Shown: positions 18,364-31,100, counted from the first letter of the stretch. The stretch is 64,000 bases of DNA from Ceratorhiza oryzae-sativae (GCA_030998015.1 JARWMV010000066.1:1-64000); one strand, 5' to 3'. Program-made: numbers and translations. Notes: a model not told the origin generated them from the letters alone.

Positions 18364-21300
18364 GCTCAAACCATGCCAGGGGGGTGGTCTTGGGTGCTAT
18401 GTTACAAAATGCGCATAATGAAAATAAAAATATGGAAATGGAATGTATGTTGTTAGGAAACTAATCACAACTACAGTTTTTCTTTCATGCATTTCCCCTG
18501 CGCATAACCCCCAAATGCAAATCTGCATATAACATGAAAAAATTTAACGGATGGGCCATGATTGACTCAGGGGCCACGTCAGTATTTATACCTGAAGATT
18601 TGGTTAAACAATACCATATTCCCACTGTCGTCCTAAAAACACCCAAGAAACTGAGGGTAATCGATGGAAGGGAGATAGACTCTGGGTCTGTGACCCATTA
18701 CTGCACCTTTGAGTTGTGTATTCAAGAGCACCAAGAGATCCTCAGTGCCTATGTTGTGAATGTCAGCAAAAATGATCTAGTTCTGGGCATGTTGTGGCTC
18801 AAATTCCATAACCCAGACATTGATTGGGAGGGGAAAGATATGAAGTTCAACTTGCCAATATGCTTGAAACACTGCATTACAAAACCCCTACATGTGCAAG
18901 CAAACAAACCCAAGGAGCTCCAGTTGGACTCTTTAGATTCCCTCCCAACCAAATACAGGGAGTTCAAGAAAATATTCGCTGAAGAAGACAACATCCAGCC
19001 GTTACCACCCCATAGGAAGTGGGATATGGAAATAGATTTAAAACTGGATGCCAAGCCAAGGCATGGCCCCATATATAGTGTGGGTGTCAAGGAAGATGCA
19101 GAATTGCGCAAAACCTTGGAGCACCAACTGAAAGCAGGGCACATCAGACCCTCAAGGACACCAATGGCATCTCCAGTCATATTTGTCAAAAAGAAGAATG
19201 GGAAGCTGCGCATGTGCATTGACTACCGGTGACTAAATGAAATGACAGTCTCTAATGTGTACCCACTCCCACGCATCAATGATATTGTGGAGACGCTGCG
19301 TGGGGCAAAGATATTCACCAAGTTTGATCTAAAGTGGGGCTTCAACCTCATACAAATTCGGGAAGGGGACGAATGGAAAGCAGCTTTTAAGACCAAATAT
19401 GGGCTGTACGAGCCCTTAGTCATGCAATTTGGTCAAAAGAACACACCAGGAACCTTCATGGCCATGATCCGGGAAGAGTTCCAAGACATCGAGGGCATTT
19501 ATGTGGTAATCTATATGGATGACATATTAGTATTCTCCAAAAACCAGGAAGAACATGATGAACATGTCAAGGAAGTCTTACGTTGCCTTCAAAAGGCTGG
19601 CCTATATTGCGCCCTGGAGAAATGCGTTTTCAATGTCACTGAAGTCGATTACCTGGGAATAGTAGTGACTCCCCAGGGAATTAAAGTAGACCCAGCCAAG
19701 GTTGAAAAGGCTGTTGAATGGCCAACCCCTACCAACCCAACTGAAGTCCTGGAAGGGTTGGGGTTTGCAAATTGGTTGAGGCACTTCATAAAAGACTTTT
19801 CAAAAATTACAAGATGTCTTTATGAACTTGTCAAGAAGGATGTAAAATGGGAATGGACAGAAGAAAGGGATCAGGCATGGAATCTGCTGAAGCAAAAACT
19901 AAAAGAAGCCCCCCTCCTAATTCAGCCAGAGCCCAACAAACCAATCTTTTTGGAAACCGACGCCTCAGGCTATGCCACAGGTGCTGTATTATTGCAATAT
20001 GGAGAGGACAGAATGCTCCAATTATAAAGGCCCTCAAACACTGGCGTCATTTGCTAGAAGGGGCTGAACACCCAGTAAACATTGTTTGTGACCACAAGAA
20101 TTTGGAGTATTGGAAGACAAATCAGCCACTGAACAGTCAGGTCACATGGTGGCATGAGTTCTTATCCAGGTTCAAATTCAAGATTCTATATATTGAAGGG
20201 GTGAAGAATGGCTGGGCAGACATACTCTCTAGGCTGTCAAGACACATCCCTAAAGAGGGGGGTGAGAGCCAAGCCCTGCTTGCGCAAAACCAATTTTTGG
20301 AGCTGAAATCACTATGCCTGCAAGCAATCACGCCAGACAATGACCTAGAACAACTCATCAGGGATGCTATCCTGGGGGATGAACACCTATCAAAAGTCCT
20401 AAAAGTCCTAGATGACAATGAGAAGGTCAAAGATTGGGAATGGGACGAAGGACTCTTATGACACAAGGGCAGAATCTACATCCCAAATAACAAAGAACTT
20501 TGCAAACTGGTCATTGAAAGCTGTCACAACAGCCCAGCAGCAGGACACCCAGGACAGTTCAGAACATATGAATTGTTAAATCGCAAATACACATGGTTAT
20601 CAATGAAAAAATCAGTCAACGAATATGTCACACACTGCAAGTCATGCATCAGAAACAAGCACAGCAGCCAAGTTCCCCCAGGGCTCTTAAACCCAATACC
20701 TGCACCAGAAAAACCGTGGGAGGAAATTACTTATGATCTGATCACTGGGCTACCCCTGTCAGAGGGATTTGATGCCATATTTACAGTTGTCGACCGCCTG
20801 ACAAAAATGGTCCACTTTATCCCATGTCAATCAGAAGCCAGTGCTATGGATTGCACCAACTTGTTCCTGACATATGTATGGAAACTTCATGGGCTACCAC
20901 GGAAAACAATCTCAGACTGCGGCCCCAACTTTGCATCCAAATTCTTAAGGCACTTATACAAACGACTGGATATAAAACCCTCCTACTCCACAGCATACCA
21001 CCCTCAGACAGACGGCCAGTCCAAACAGGCCAACCAAGTAGTGGAAGGGTACATCAGACACTATGTATCAGACAGACAAGATGACTGGGTCTTGCTCCTA
21101 CCATTGGCTGAATTTGCCTACAATAATGGTGTCAACGCCTCAACCAGCAAATCACCATTCTTTGCAAACTACAGTTTCCACCCAAGGCTAGCAGTTGGGG
21201 ACAGGGAGGAACCAGAACTCCCCTTAGTGGACAACCATGCAGAATGGCTCCAAAAGGGCCATGACAAACTTAAGGCAGCCCTGGAAATAGCAAACCAGAG

Positions 21301-21814
21301 GATCAAGGAATACTACGACCAGAAGCATTGGACTCCCGAAGCTATTAAGGTTGGAGACAAAGTCTGGCTTGATACCAAAAACATACAGACACAGCAGGCC
21401 TCCAGGAAACTGGCCCACAAAAGAGTTGGACCATTCAGGGTGGTAGCACAACATGGCACACATGCCTACAAATTGGACCTACCAATAACCATGAAAATAC
21501 ACCCAGTGTTTCATGTCTCACTCCTGACCAAATATAAAGACGACCCCCATGGCTGTCAGGTTCCCCCACCACCACCTGTGGTAACTCCTGAAGGGGAAGA
21601 AGAATTCAAAGTGGAACAGATCATAAAGTCACAATACAACAAAAGATCTAACGTCTTTGAATACTATGTCAAGTGGCTCGGCTACAACGAGCGACAATGG
21701 TTAACCTATGATGACCTGGTAAACACACCAGAACTCATTGCCGACTATGTCAAGTTGCACCCAAAGGCACCCCAGGACCCCCGTGCCTTGAAGGGGGGAA
21801 GTGTCACGAACTGA
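18360..21814 (+). pseudogene. Pol of element B (PR-RT-RH-IN-chromodomain)
   Basis: Protease DSGATSVFI (about 18560), RT VVIYMDDILVFS (about 19500-19535), integrase CKSCIRNKH, DLITGLPLSEG, ISDCGPNFASK and QTDGQS, and a C-terminal chromodomain (YYVKWLGYNERQWLTYDDL). Breaks: TGA near 19230 (element C has CGG), a deletion of about 76 bp with frameshift near 20020 in RNase H, and TGA at 20459 where C has CGA. The last codons run through the purine tract into the LTR and stop at 21812-21814. Confidence 0.9.
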
Positions 21815-22177
21815 CATGCATATATCCACTCTATAATATTTTCTCGATTTACTACATTTTATGAGATCATCTTCAAAACATACTTGCCTTTTATGGTATA
21901 TCTGTGTCATGTGACTCAGGGAATGTTCTGGACCAGTAACCAAGATGTATTTCAACTCCAATGTGAAATTCCGCAGTTCTGCAGTCGCTTCTACTGCTTC
22001 TATCTCTTATCTGTTGTGACTCACTGTACGGACTTGTTTGTTATGATGTGGCTCGTACTATGTATATAAACCAGGTCAAGTTTGCAGAGGACTCCTCAAG
22101 AACTTGACCTCTCATCAAATACAAGTTCTTTTATTTCCTTACTATTTTCCTTGTCACCTGACTTGTTGTCATTGACA
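21802..22177 (+). repeat. 3' LTR of element B
   Basis: Starts TGTCACGAACTGACATGC directly after the purine tract AAGGGGGGAAG and ends TTGTCATTGACA, followed by TSD GCAGA. Confidence 0.92.
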
Positions 22178-22182
22178 GCAGA

Positions 22183-22350
22183 ATTTCACATCAGAGTTGA
22201 AATACATCTTGGTTATCAGCCTGGAACATCCCCTGAATCACATGACGCAGATATACCATAAAAGGCAAGTATGTTTTGATGATGATCTCATAAAATGTAA
22301 TAATTTGAGAAAATATTATAAAGTGGATATATGCGTGTCAGTTCATGACA
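22183..22350 (-). repeat. LTR of element D, part 2
   Basis: Completes the 376-bp minus-strand LTR begun at 15107. It ends GTTCATGACA, and the purine tract of D (read on minus, GAAGGGGGGAAG) follows at 22351-22362, showing that this is D's 3' LTR. Confidence 0.9.
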
Positions 22351-22705
22351 CTTCCCCCCTTCAAGGCACAGGGGTCATGGGGTGCCTTTGGATGTGACTT
22401 GACATAGTCAGCAATAAGTTCTGGTGCATTTACCAGGTCATTGTAAGTTAACCATTGTCACTTGTCATAGCCAAGCCATTTGACATAGTATTTGAAGATG
22501 CTAGACCTCTTGTTGTATTGTGACTTTATGATCTGTTCCACTTCGAATTCTTCTTCCCCTTCAGGGGTTACCACAGGTGGTGGTGGGGGAACCTGATGTC
22601 CATAGGGATCATCTTTATGTTTGGACAAGAGCAAGACATGAAATACAGGGTGTATTTTCATGGTTACAGGCAAGCCCAGTTTGAAGGTGTGGGTGCCATG
22701 TTGCG
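22351..22705 (-). pseudogene. Pol C-terminus (chromodomain) of element D
   Basis: Minus-strand fragment of family B/C pol: integrase tail (AAQHGTHTFKLGLPVTMKIH), proline run VPPPPPVVTPEGEEE and chromodomain YYVKWLGYDK with downstream stops. The rest of D is missing. The junction near 22700-22710 falls in a short stretch of similarity (GCTGCCAAC) with an LTR fragment of family E. Confidence 0.8.
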
Positions 22706-23968
22706 CTGCCAACTTCAAGCAATGCCTCTGTAATTAAATTGTGAAATACTTGAATTTGCATGCACTCTGAATTGTACTATTTTGTGTTACATTAAATAGT
22801 ACAAAATTCCCGCTCTCCAACGCATATTTTATTAAGTTTTTACGATAAGATCTCAGAGAGATACAGAGGTTGCGATATTTCCTCTTATCAGGAGATATTG
22901 ATTACAACATTGCACCGCTCATATCTCGGCAACCGCTTACGCTATCAAGGCGATCTTGTGCTCTATCGATAGCTAATCTTCGGCAGTATCTGCTGCCCGA
23001 AGATCGTCGCGATCCACTGGATCCTCGCGCCGGAATGGCCCGAAGATCATTAGAATTTTACTGGACCATCAATCAAGATCTAATGACTCCAGTGAGTCAG
23101 GAAAGCTTCCCAAATTGATCCAAAAGCTTCTCTGACTCACTTTATGACTCACTGAGATGTAGCCTCTGTTCATTACATGTATATACTATGATAATATGAT
23201 CTACAAGCCAATAGCAGGTCTCAGATGCATCAATGCCTTTGATCCACACCCTGTCTTTACTCTTTTATCCTATACTGGGCTAGGGTGTACCCCAAGTATA
23301 GCAGTACCGTCTTTTGATGATCGCACAGGCATACATGTATCTATTTGGCTCTGGAATGCCCTCCTCAGGGTATAAAAGGACCTCCTCTGAGGCCCTTCCA
23401 GACCCACCTCCCTTCACTACTCAACCCAGACCAGTTATTGGTTTCCTTTTTCTCTTTCCATTTCTCTTGTCTGTGTGTGATTTCTTATATAACTAGTACT
23501 GAGGAATAAAGTACCATATTAGTTATATACTGTCTGATTCATTGTATCTTATATACAGAGATATATAAGGATACAATATTGCCTGATTGAGCGTGACATT
23601 AAGTACTGGCTATTAGAGGAAATCTAAGTACCTGTAGCTGAGGAAGTACATGCATTAGGCAGCCCACCATCTATCCTATAAGCTATCGCTTAAGCCTAGT
23701 ATTAAGATTAGTATCAGTTAGTCCAAGCAACTAGGGCTGAACTACATTTAAGATATCTAAGGGAACCTGACCATAGTAGTCTTGCTCTTTATACCTATAA
23801 ATTAGTCAGTTTACACTGTGAAAGATTAAGACTACCTTGAGTGTTACTTGATTGCATTGCAACTACTTTGAGCCTTCTTACTCTAGTCTAAGAAGTATTG
23901 AGTACAATTAGTGTATACTAACATATCTACATTTGCTTAAGCTCTAGATATCCAAGTGTACCCTGACC
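22706..23968 (+). repeat. LTR fragment of family E
   Basis: Reverse complement of most of the 1.3-kb LTRs at 32780-34092 and 52422-53728. Both ends are missing: it starts inside the LTR and stops at CCCTGACC instead of CCCTGACCCATAACA. No target duplication can be read. Confidence 0.85.
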
Positions 23969-24372
23969 TGTAAAAATAAACCCCAGGACAAACTGTCTTA
24001 TCCCTCATGGCTTGACCTCCTCTCCAATAGGACCTCTGCCTTACTTAACTCCTCTGTCTTAATAAGCTTCTGCCCCCTTGTCTAGGCAACTTAGTAAGTT
24101 AACTCTTCATATTCTTCATATTTGAACTAGTGGCCCAGGTTGGGACAAAAGTTTAATAGAATTTCCATGATAATTGAAGTATTCATATCTCCTTCAATTC
24201 TTGGCCAGATTCATTGATCTAGAGTGTGCTAGAATGCTGGAGTTTAGGGCTAACTTTGGTATACTATAAACCTTGGATATTTGAACTTTGCCTGAACTGA
24301 AAAACACAAAATTCTCAAAAATTCTGTGTTCAATGCCTGAGATAAGGAATCACAGGAATTATGGGTTTAAGG
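23969..24372. other. Unannotated spacer, 404 bp
   Basis: AT-rich sequence between the E-family LTR fragment and element C. It continues after C at 32383. No open frame, repeat or RNA gene is recognised. Confidence 0.5.
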
Positions 24373-24748
24373 TGTCACGAACTGACATGCATACATCCAC
24401 TCTACAATATTTTCTCGATTTACTACATTTTATGAGATCATCTTCAAAACGTACTTGCCTTTTATGGTATATCTGTGTCATGTGACTCAGGGAATGTTCC
24501 AGACTGGTAACCAAGATGTATTTCAACTCCAATGTGAAATTCCGCAGTTCTGCAGTCGCTTCTACTGCTTCTATCTCTTATCTGTTGTGACTCACTGTAC
24601 GGACTTGTTTGTTATGATGTGGCTCGTACTATGTATATAAACCAGGTCAAGTTCGCAGAGGACTCCTCAAGAACTTGACCTCTTGTCGAATACAAGTTCT
24701 TTTATTTTCTTACCATTTTCCTCATTGCCTGACTTGTTGTTGTCAACA
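24373..24748 (+). repeat. 5' LTR of element C
   Basis: Starts TGTCACGAACTGACATGC and ends TTGTTGTCAACA. A TATATAA box at 24634-24640 lies 33 nt before the stretch 24667-24681 that is complementary to the primer site. Confidence 0.93.
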
Positions 24749-24750
24749 TC

Positions 24751-24765
24751 AGGTCAAGTTCTTGA
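24751..24765 (+). other. Self-complementary primer site of element C
   Basis: AGGTCAAGTTCTTGA, two nt after the LTR, pairs perfectly over 15 nt with 24667-24681. No TGG-type tRNA primer site is seen. A second partial copy, AGGTCAAGTTC near 24652, would let the LTR RNA form a competing hairpin. Confidence 0.65.
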
Positions 24766-25139
24766 CAATTGTAAGTCTCAGTTTTGTCTGGGATACGTCT
24801 GGAACGCTGTTGGCGTCATCTCAAGATAACTCCCTGTTGCATTCCCCAATCCCACTCCACCTATCCACAGTCACAAGATATCGTTGCCCTATACGCGCCT
24901 CTGTGAAACCTTGCATAGCCAGGTCCCTCACACGTCGTAACAAGCTTTGGTTCTCTAATCTCTTTCGTCAACAAGAGGTGGGGTCACTCATTGCCCTTAA
25001 GTAGCTGAGCAACGGAGGTCACCTTCCTATTCCAATAGACTCGGGAAAGGGTCTATTTTCCTTTTATCTTGCTCTTGCTCAAGTACATCTCTGACGGAAC
25101 GCACGGCCCTCAAGTGGCACAACCTTTTACAGAAGATCA

Positions 25140-26692
25140 GCGTTGCCGTCTGTGTGGGTGGTTTGGACACCTGTCAATCCACTGCTTCATGTTGTGACCC
25201 TCTGGAGGCTCCCTTGTGGAGCACTTAAGTAGTGGCTGCGTTGACGGTTTGGTATTTATGCAGTATGTATTGAGCGTTCTAGTTACAGTGTTTGCTATGG
25301 TCTATGGTGGTTGACAAGATAAAGCAAGCTGAGGCGTCCAGTCTTGCTTTACCCTCCTTATATATACCTGTGGCTGCGGTGGCTGCGGACGTATTATCTA
25401 AGCACACTCTGCAGTAGGAGTAGGTTATGTACAGTACTATGGGTTAGGTAATTGTTTGTCTTAAGTTTGTGCGGCTCTGAATCTTATAGAGCCGTGCAAG
25501 GTCCGAGGGTCATGTGACTTTTGGACTTAAGCACCCAGCGCTTAATCGCTGGATAAGCGCCAAGGTCACGTGACAACTCGCTCCTCGCTCCAGGTAACAT
25601 GGGAGAGAAACGCTGGAGCGAGTTGAGGGTAACCACCAGCGCTTAATCGTTGGGTAAGCACCGAGGTCATGTGACAACTTGCTCCTCACTCCAAGTAACA
25701 TGGGAGAGAAACGCTGGAGCGAGTTCAGGGTAACCATCGGCGCTTAATCGTTGGGTAAGCGCCAAGGTCATGTGATCTTGTTTATGCTTTGTTCCGCTTC
25801 AGGAAGAATGCCATAAATCTGTACAATATTCGGTTGTTAGGTTATGTCTGCTAGGCAGGTCATAACACTTCACCCTCAACTCGGTCGAAAGTATCCTTGA
25901 AGAAGCTGGGCACATCGACTTCAACCAAGTAGTAATCATCAAAGTCCGCCCCCAGAAAGTCGGATGCGCCCAACAAGCCTTCGTCACCGAGCCAGGCGCC
26001 CCCGAGTGCAAAATCTGCTTTCGGGCAAACAGAGCCACCTTCCCAGTGCACTGCCCTTATTGTCCTAAGAAGGACAAATTCCTTTACTACTACACCATCC
26101 CCTGCAACCAGCTATAAGCTGGAGAACCTTGGCCAACAGCTTCTTCGTCACCTGCTAAACACTATTGAAAATTTTCAAGACAGGTACTGTTATTACCGGA
26201 ATAAGTACGAAGAAACCTGTGAAAAACTTCACGAAGCCAAGGCCCGCTGCGCATACTTAACCAAGCATTTGCACAAACACCAGGAGGATTACCTATCCCT
26301 CCTCCAAGACCATCTCAGACTAGAAGCTATAGTCCGAGAAACAATTGAACCCCACAAGTACGCCTTCCCCGTCTTTTCAATGCCGTCAGACCTCCCTCAC
26401 CCCACCTTTCTAAGTGGCACGAACTTGCCAATTCAGGAAGAAACACCCCTTCCAGCAGCCCAAATCAATTCTCCCCAAGGAAACACTCCTGCGGGATCAA
26501 ACTAAACTAAAGAGGGTGGAGTGCCCATATTGTTGCCAAGACACCAAAAGTTGGGACTTGGACAACACCTGGTTAAGATTTGCAGGGATCAGAAACTTTG
26601 AAATTTATAGACTCATGCGGGGAACAGAAATCCTATACTACCAAAACAATTCCCAATTCCCTGTACTTCCTTATCGTCTCCGTCGCCTTTAG
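25140..26692 (+). pseudogene. Leader ORFs of element C, split by solo LTR
   Basis: Equivalent of 16012-16952. The CCHC knuckle CRLCGWFGHLSIHC ends at about 25187, just before the inserted family A LTR (25190-25867). The rest continues at 25873: the second Cys group, the coiled-coil stretch (26269-26505 frame) and the third frame (26414-26692, VECPYCCQDTKSW). The frame order and the first stop are the same as in element B. Confidence 0.5.
25190..25867 (-). repeat. Solo LTR of family A (678 bp)
   Basis: Bounded by the TSD CTTCA at 25185-25189 and 25868-25872. Uninterrupted target sequence is seen in element B near 16128. In plus orientation its ends are TGTTGTGACC and GGTCATAACA. It contains two tandem hairpin units and the TATA and self-pairing segments. 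This insertion defines the family A LTR boundaries. Confidence 0.95.
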
Positions 26693-26715
26693 AATTTTAT
26701 CAAATCCTCTCTGAA

Positions 26716-28107
26716 ATGGCATCACAGCCCTCTGCCCCTGCTTGGGCAAATATGTCTGATGGGGAAAAGGTCGTCTATATGCTCCAGTCAATGGACGAAT
26801 TACAAGAACGAACCAACAATCTCCAAAATGATATTGGGGATGTTGAACACAATAATAAAACTTACACGGACTTACTGGAGGCCAAACTCACCACCAGTCA
26901 GACAAAAATAGACACAGATATGGCGGGATTAGCCACCAACATCAACAATCTAGTGGGGATGTTAGCCATTCTCCAGACCACTATCACGCGCATCGAAGCG
27001 CAAGTCAACCCTTCCACGGGAGGTTCGGGTGCTGCCCAAGTACTGGCTCCCTCCAGCACAGCCCAACCACAACCAACAGCACCCACTCCCTCTAGTGGAT
27101 CGACAGCAAAGGTTAAGATGGCTGCCCCTCAAAAATTCGATGGCACAAAACGAGAAGACGCCATCTTGTTCAGAATCGCATGTGCCCGATACATCAATAC
27201 AAACATGAGTGGGCATTTGGCTGATCAAGTGGTTGCCTTCATCACCTCTTACCTTGAAGGGTCCGCGGCTGAATGGGTTAACTCCTACAAGGAATTTGAA
27301 ATCTTAAACCCTGGAACTGCAATCCCATGGCTCCATGACGCCAACCTGTTTTGGCAGGAATTCACCACCTGATATGGGGACTTGAACTGTACTGAAAATA
27401 ACTGCGACAAATGGTGGAAACTGAAACAATCCAAAACAGTCCAAGACTACCTCACTCTGTTCAACCTATACTCGACTGGGCTCAACTACAACGATGCAGC
27501 CATGCGTGATCAGTTCTACGATGGTTTGTCAACTGACGTAACAGATAGCATGGTAGCCCAAAACTATGACCCCTGCACAAAGACATTTGCCCAGCTCACA
27601 CAACGGGCCTTAGAAATTGACCGCCACCTCATCTCTTTCAGTAGCAAGAGGACATCTCATGGGGGTAACAAGTCCAGCAGCAACAATGCTTCGACCAGCA
27701 GGCCCACAAATAACCCCCAAAGCGCTCCCCAAAAAGAGAAATTCAAGAATGGGGAACGAGTATACAAGATTAAAGATGGCAGGGCTGTAAAGGGTCAAAT
27801 TGTAGCCATTGGGCCCAATGCAAAGGGCTTTACGGTTCCAACCGTCCGCTACGACGGCAGTAATGCCAACGTACAAGAATCCTTCAAAGACATAAAGAAG
27901 GATAATCATCCGCCGGTGGCCCCCAAGGCAAAGGACCCAGACACAATGGACTTGGACGGCGCAGGGAAAGGAAAGGGGACAAACACCTGCTACAACTGTG
28001 GAGGGCGCGGCCACATTGCCGCCAAATGCCCATCAGCCAAGATGTCAGGATACGAGGCAGTGGTTGAGGATGTAGAAACAACCGACGACGAGTTGGTAAA
28101 AGAATGA
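26716..28107 (+). pseudogene. Gag of element C
   Basis: ATG 26716, the same architecture as in B: coiled-coil N-terminus, Gag core, and here a readable CCHC zinc knuckle (CYNCGGRGHIAAKC, about 27988-28029). One in-frame TGA at 27370-27372 follows TTCACCACC, where B has CGT, so the ancestor was probably CGA. The stop TGA (28105-28107) overlaps the pol ATG. Confidence 0.88.
28104..28107 (+). other. gag/pol stop-start overlap ATGA (element C)
   Basis: The pol ATG (28104-28106) overlaps the gag TGA (28105-28107). This gives a -1 frame relation and suggests pol is translated by reinitiation after gag termination, or from this AUG, rather than by a slippery frameshift. Confidence 0.5.
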
Positions 28108-31100
28108 GCTCAAACCGTGCCAGGGGGGCGGTCTTGGGCGCTATGTTACAAAATGCGCATAATGAAAATAAAAATATGGAAATGGAATGTATGTCGCTAG
28201 GAAACCAATCACAACTACAGTTTTTCTTTCATGCATTCCCTCTGCGCATAACCCCCAAACACAAGTCTGCATATAACATGAAAAAATTCAACAGATGGGC
28301 CATGATTGACTCAGGGGCCATGTCAGTATTTATACATGAAGATTTGGTTAAACAATACCGTATTCCTACCTTTGCCCTAAAAACACCCAAGAAACTGAGG
28401 GTAATCGATGGAAGGGAGATAGACTCCGGGTCTGTGACCCACTACTGCACCTTTGAGCTGTGCATTCAAGAGCACCAAGAGATCCTCAGCGCCTATGTTG
28501 TGAACGTTGGCAAAAATGATTTAGTCCTGGGCATGTCATGGCTCAAATTCCATAACCCCAACATTGATTGGGATGGAAAAGACATGAAGTTCAACTTGCC
28601 AATATGCCTGAAGCATTGCATCACAAAACCCTTGCACATGCGTGCAAATGAACCTAAGGAGCTTCAGCTGGACTCCCTAGACTCCCTCCCAACAAAATAT
28701 AAAGAATTCCAGAAAATATTTGCTGAAGAAGACGACATCCAACCACTACCACCCCATAGAAAGTGGGATATGGAAATAGATTTAAAACCAGATGCCAAGC
28801 CAAGGCATGGTCCCATATATAGCGTGGGTGTCAAGGAAGATGCAGAATTATGCAAAACCTTGGATTGCCAACTGAAAGCAGGGCATATCAGACCCTCAAG
28901 GTCACCAATGGCATCTCCAGTCATATTCGTCAAAAAGAAGAACGGGAAGCTGTGCATGTGCATTGACTACCGGCGGCTAAACGAAATGACTGTCTCCAAT
29001 GTGTACCCGCTCCCACACATCAATGATATTGTGGAAACCTTGCGTGGGGCAAAGATATTCACCAAGTTTGACCTAAAGTGGGGTTTCAACCTCATACGAA
29101 TTAGGGAAGGAGACGAATGGAAGGCTGCTTTCAAGACCAAATACGGGCTGTATGAGCCCCTAGTCATGCAATTTGGTCAAAAGAATGCACCAGGAACCTT
29201 CATGGCCATGATCCGAGAGGAATTCCAGGACATTGAAGGCATTTACGTTGTAATTTACATGGATGACATATTAGTATTCTCAAAGAACCAGGAAGAACAC
29301 GATGAACATGTCAGAGAAGTCCTGCGCTGGCTTCAAAAGGCTGGTCTATACTGCGCCCTGGAGAAATGCGTTTTTGACATCACTGAAGTGGACTACCTGG
29401 GAATAGTAGTAACTCCCCAAGGGATTAAAGTAGACCTGGCCAAGGTTGAAAAGGCTGTTGAATGGCCAACCCCTACAAACCCAACCGAAGTCCTGGAAGG
29501 GTTGGGGTTTGCAAACTGGTTAAGGCACTTCATAAAAGACTTCTCAAAAATCACAAAATGTCTCTACAAACTTGTCAAGAAGGACACAAAGTGGGAATGG
29601 ACAGAAGAAAGGGATCAGGTGTGGAATTTGCTAAAACAGAAATTGAAAGAAGCACCCCTCCTAATTCAGCCAGAACCCAGCAAACCATTTATCTTAGAAA
29701 CAGACGCCTCAGGCTATGCCACAGGTGCTGTATTATTGCAATATGGAGAAGATGGAATGCTTCACCCAATCTCCTACTATTCCAAAGCAATGGTCCCAGC
29801 AGAAAGAAACTATGATATCTACAACAAAGAAATGCTGGCAATTATAAAAGCCCTCAAACACTGGCGTCACCTACTAGAAGGGGCTGAACACCCAGTAAAC
29901 ATTGTTTGTGACCACAAGAATCTGGAATATTGGAAGACAAACCAGCCACTGAATGGCCGAGTCACACGATGGCATGAGTTCCTGTCCAGGTTCAAATTCA
30001 AGATTCTATACATCAAGGGGGCAAAGAATGGTTGGGCAGACATACTCTCTAGGCTGTCAAGGCACATCCCTAAAGAGGGGGGTGAGAGCCAAGCTCTGCT
30101 TGCACAAAACCAATTTTTGGAATTAAAATCTCTGTGGTTACAAGCCATCACACCGGACCACGACCTGGAACAACTCATTAGGGACGCCATCCCAGGGGAT
30201 GAGCACCTGTCAAAAGTGCTAAAAGCCCTAGATGACAATGAGAAGGTCAAAGATTGGAAATGGGATGAAGGACTCTTACGACACAAGGGCAGAATCTACG
30301 TCCCAAATAACAAAGAACTTTGCAAACTGGTCATTGAAAGCTGTCACGATAGTCCAGCAGCAGGACACCCAGGACAGTTCAGAACATATGAGTTGTTAAA
30401 TCGCAAATACACGTGGTTATCAATGAAAAAATCAGTCAACAAATATGTCACACATTGTGAATCTTGTATAAGGAACAAGCACAGCAACCAGGTTCCCCCA
30501 GGGCTCCTAAACCCAATACCAGCACCAGAAAAACCTTGGGAAGAAATCACCTACGATCTGATCACAGGACTACCCCTGTCAGAAGGGTTCAATGCTATAT
30601 TCACAGTAGTCGACAGACTAACAAAAATGGTCCACTTTATCCCATGTCAGTCAGAGGCCAGTGCCATGGACTGCGCAAACTTGTTCCTAACCTACGTATG
30701 GAAACTTCATGGACTACCATGGAAAACCATTTCAGACTGTGGCCCCAACTTTGCATCCAAATTCCTAAGGCACCTGTATAAATGGCTAGACATAAAACCC
30801 TCCTACTCTACAGCATATCACCCACAAACGGATGGCCAGTCAGAAAGGGCCAACCAAGTAGTAGAAGGGTACCTGAGACACTACGTATCAGACTGGCAGG
30901 ACAACTGGGTCTCACTCTTACCTCTGGCTGAATTTGCCTACAACAATGGCATCAATGCTTCAACTGGCAAAACACTGTTCTTTGCAAACTATGGTTTCCA
31001 TCCAAGGCTGGCAGTTGGAGACAAGGAGGAACAGGAATTCCCTGTAGCAGATAATCATGCAGAATGGCTTCAAAAGGGCCATGACGAACTCAAGGCTGCT

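Larger units (their letters stand above)
15315..22177 (+). mobile_element. Full-length Ty3/Gypsy chromovirus B
   Basis: 6863 bp, two 376-bp LTRs (15315-15690, 21802-22177) and the target duplication GCAGA at 15310-15314 and 22178-22182. Order: LTR, self-priming site, long leader with a CCHC ORF, gag, pol with chromodomain, purine tract, LTR. Gag is frameshifted at its zinc knuckle. Pol carries TGA stops at about 19230 and 20459 and a deletion near 20020, so it is inactive. It sits inside an LTR of its own family (element D). Confidence 0.95.
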
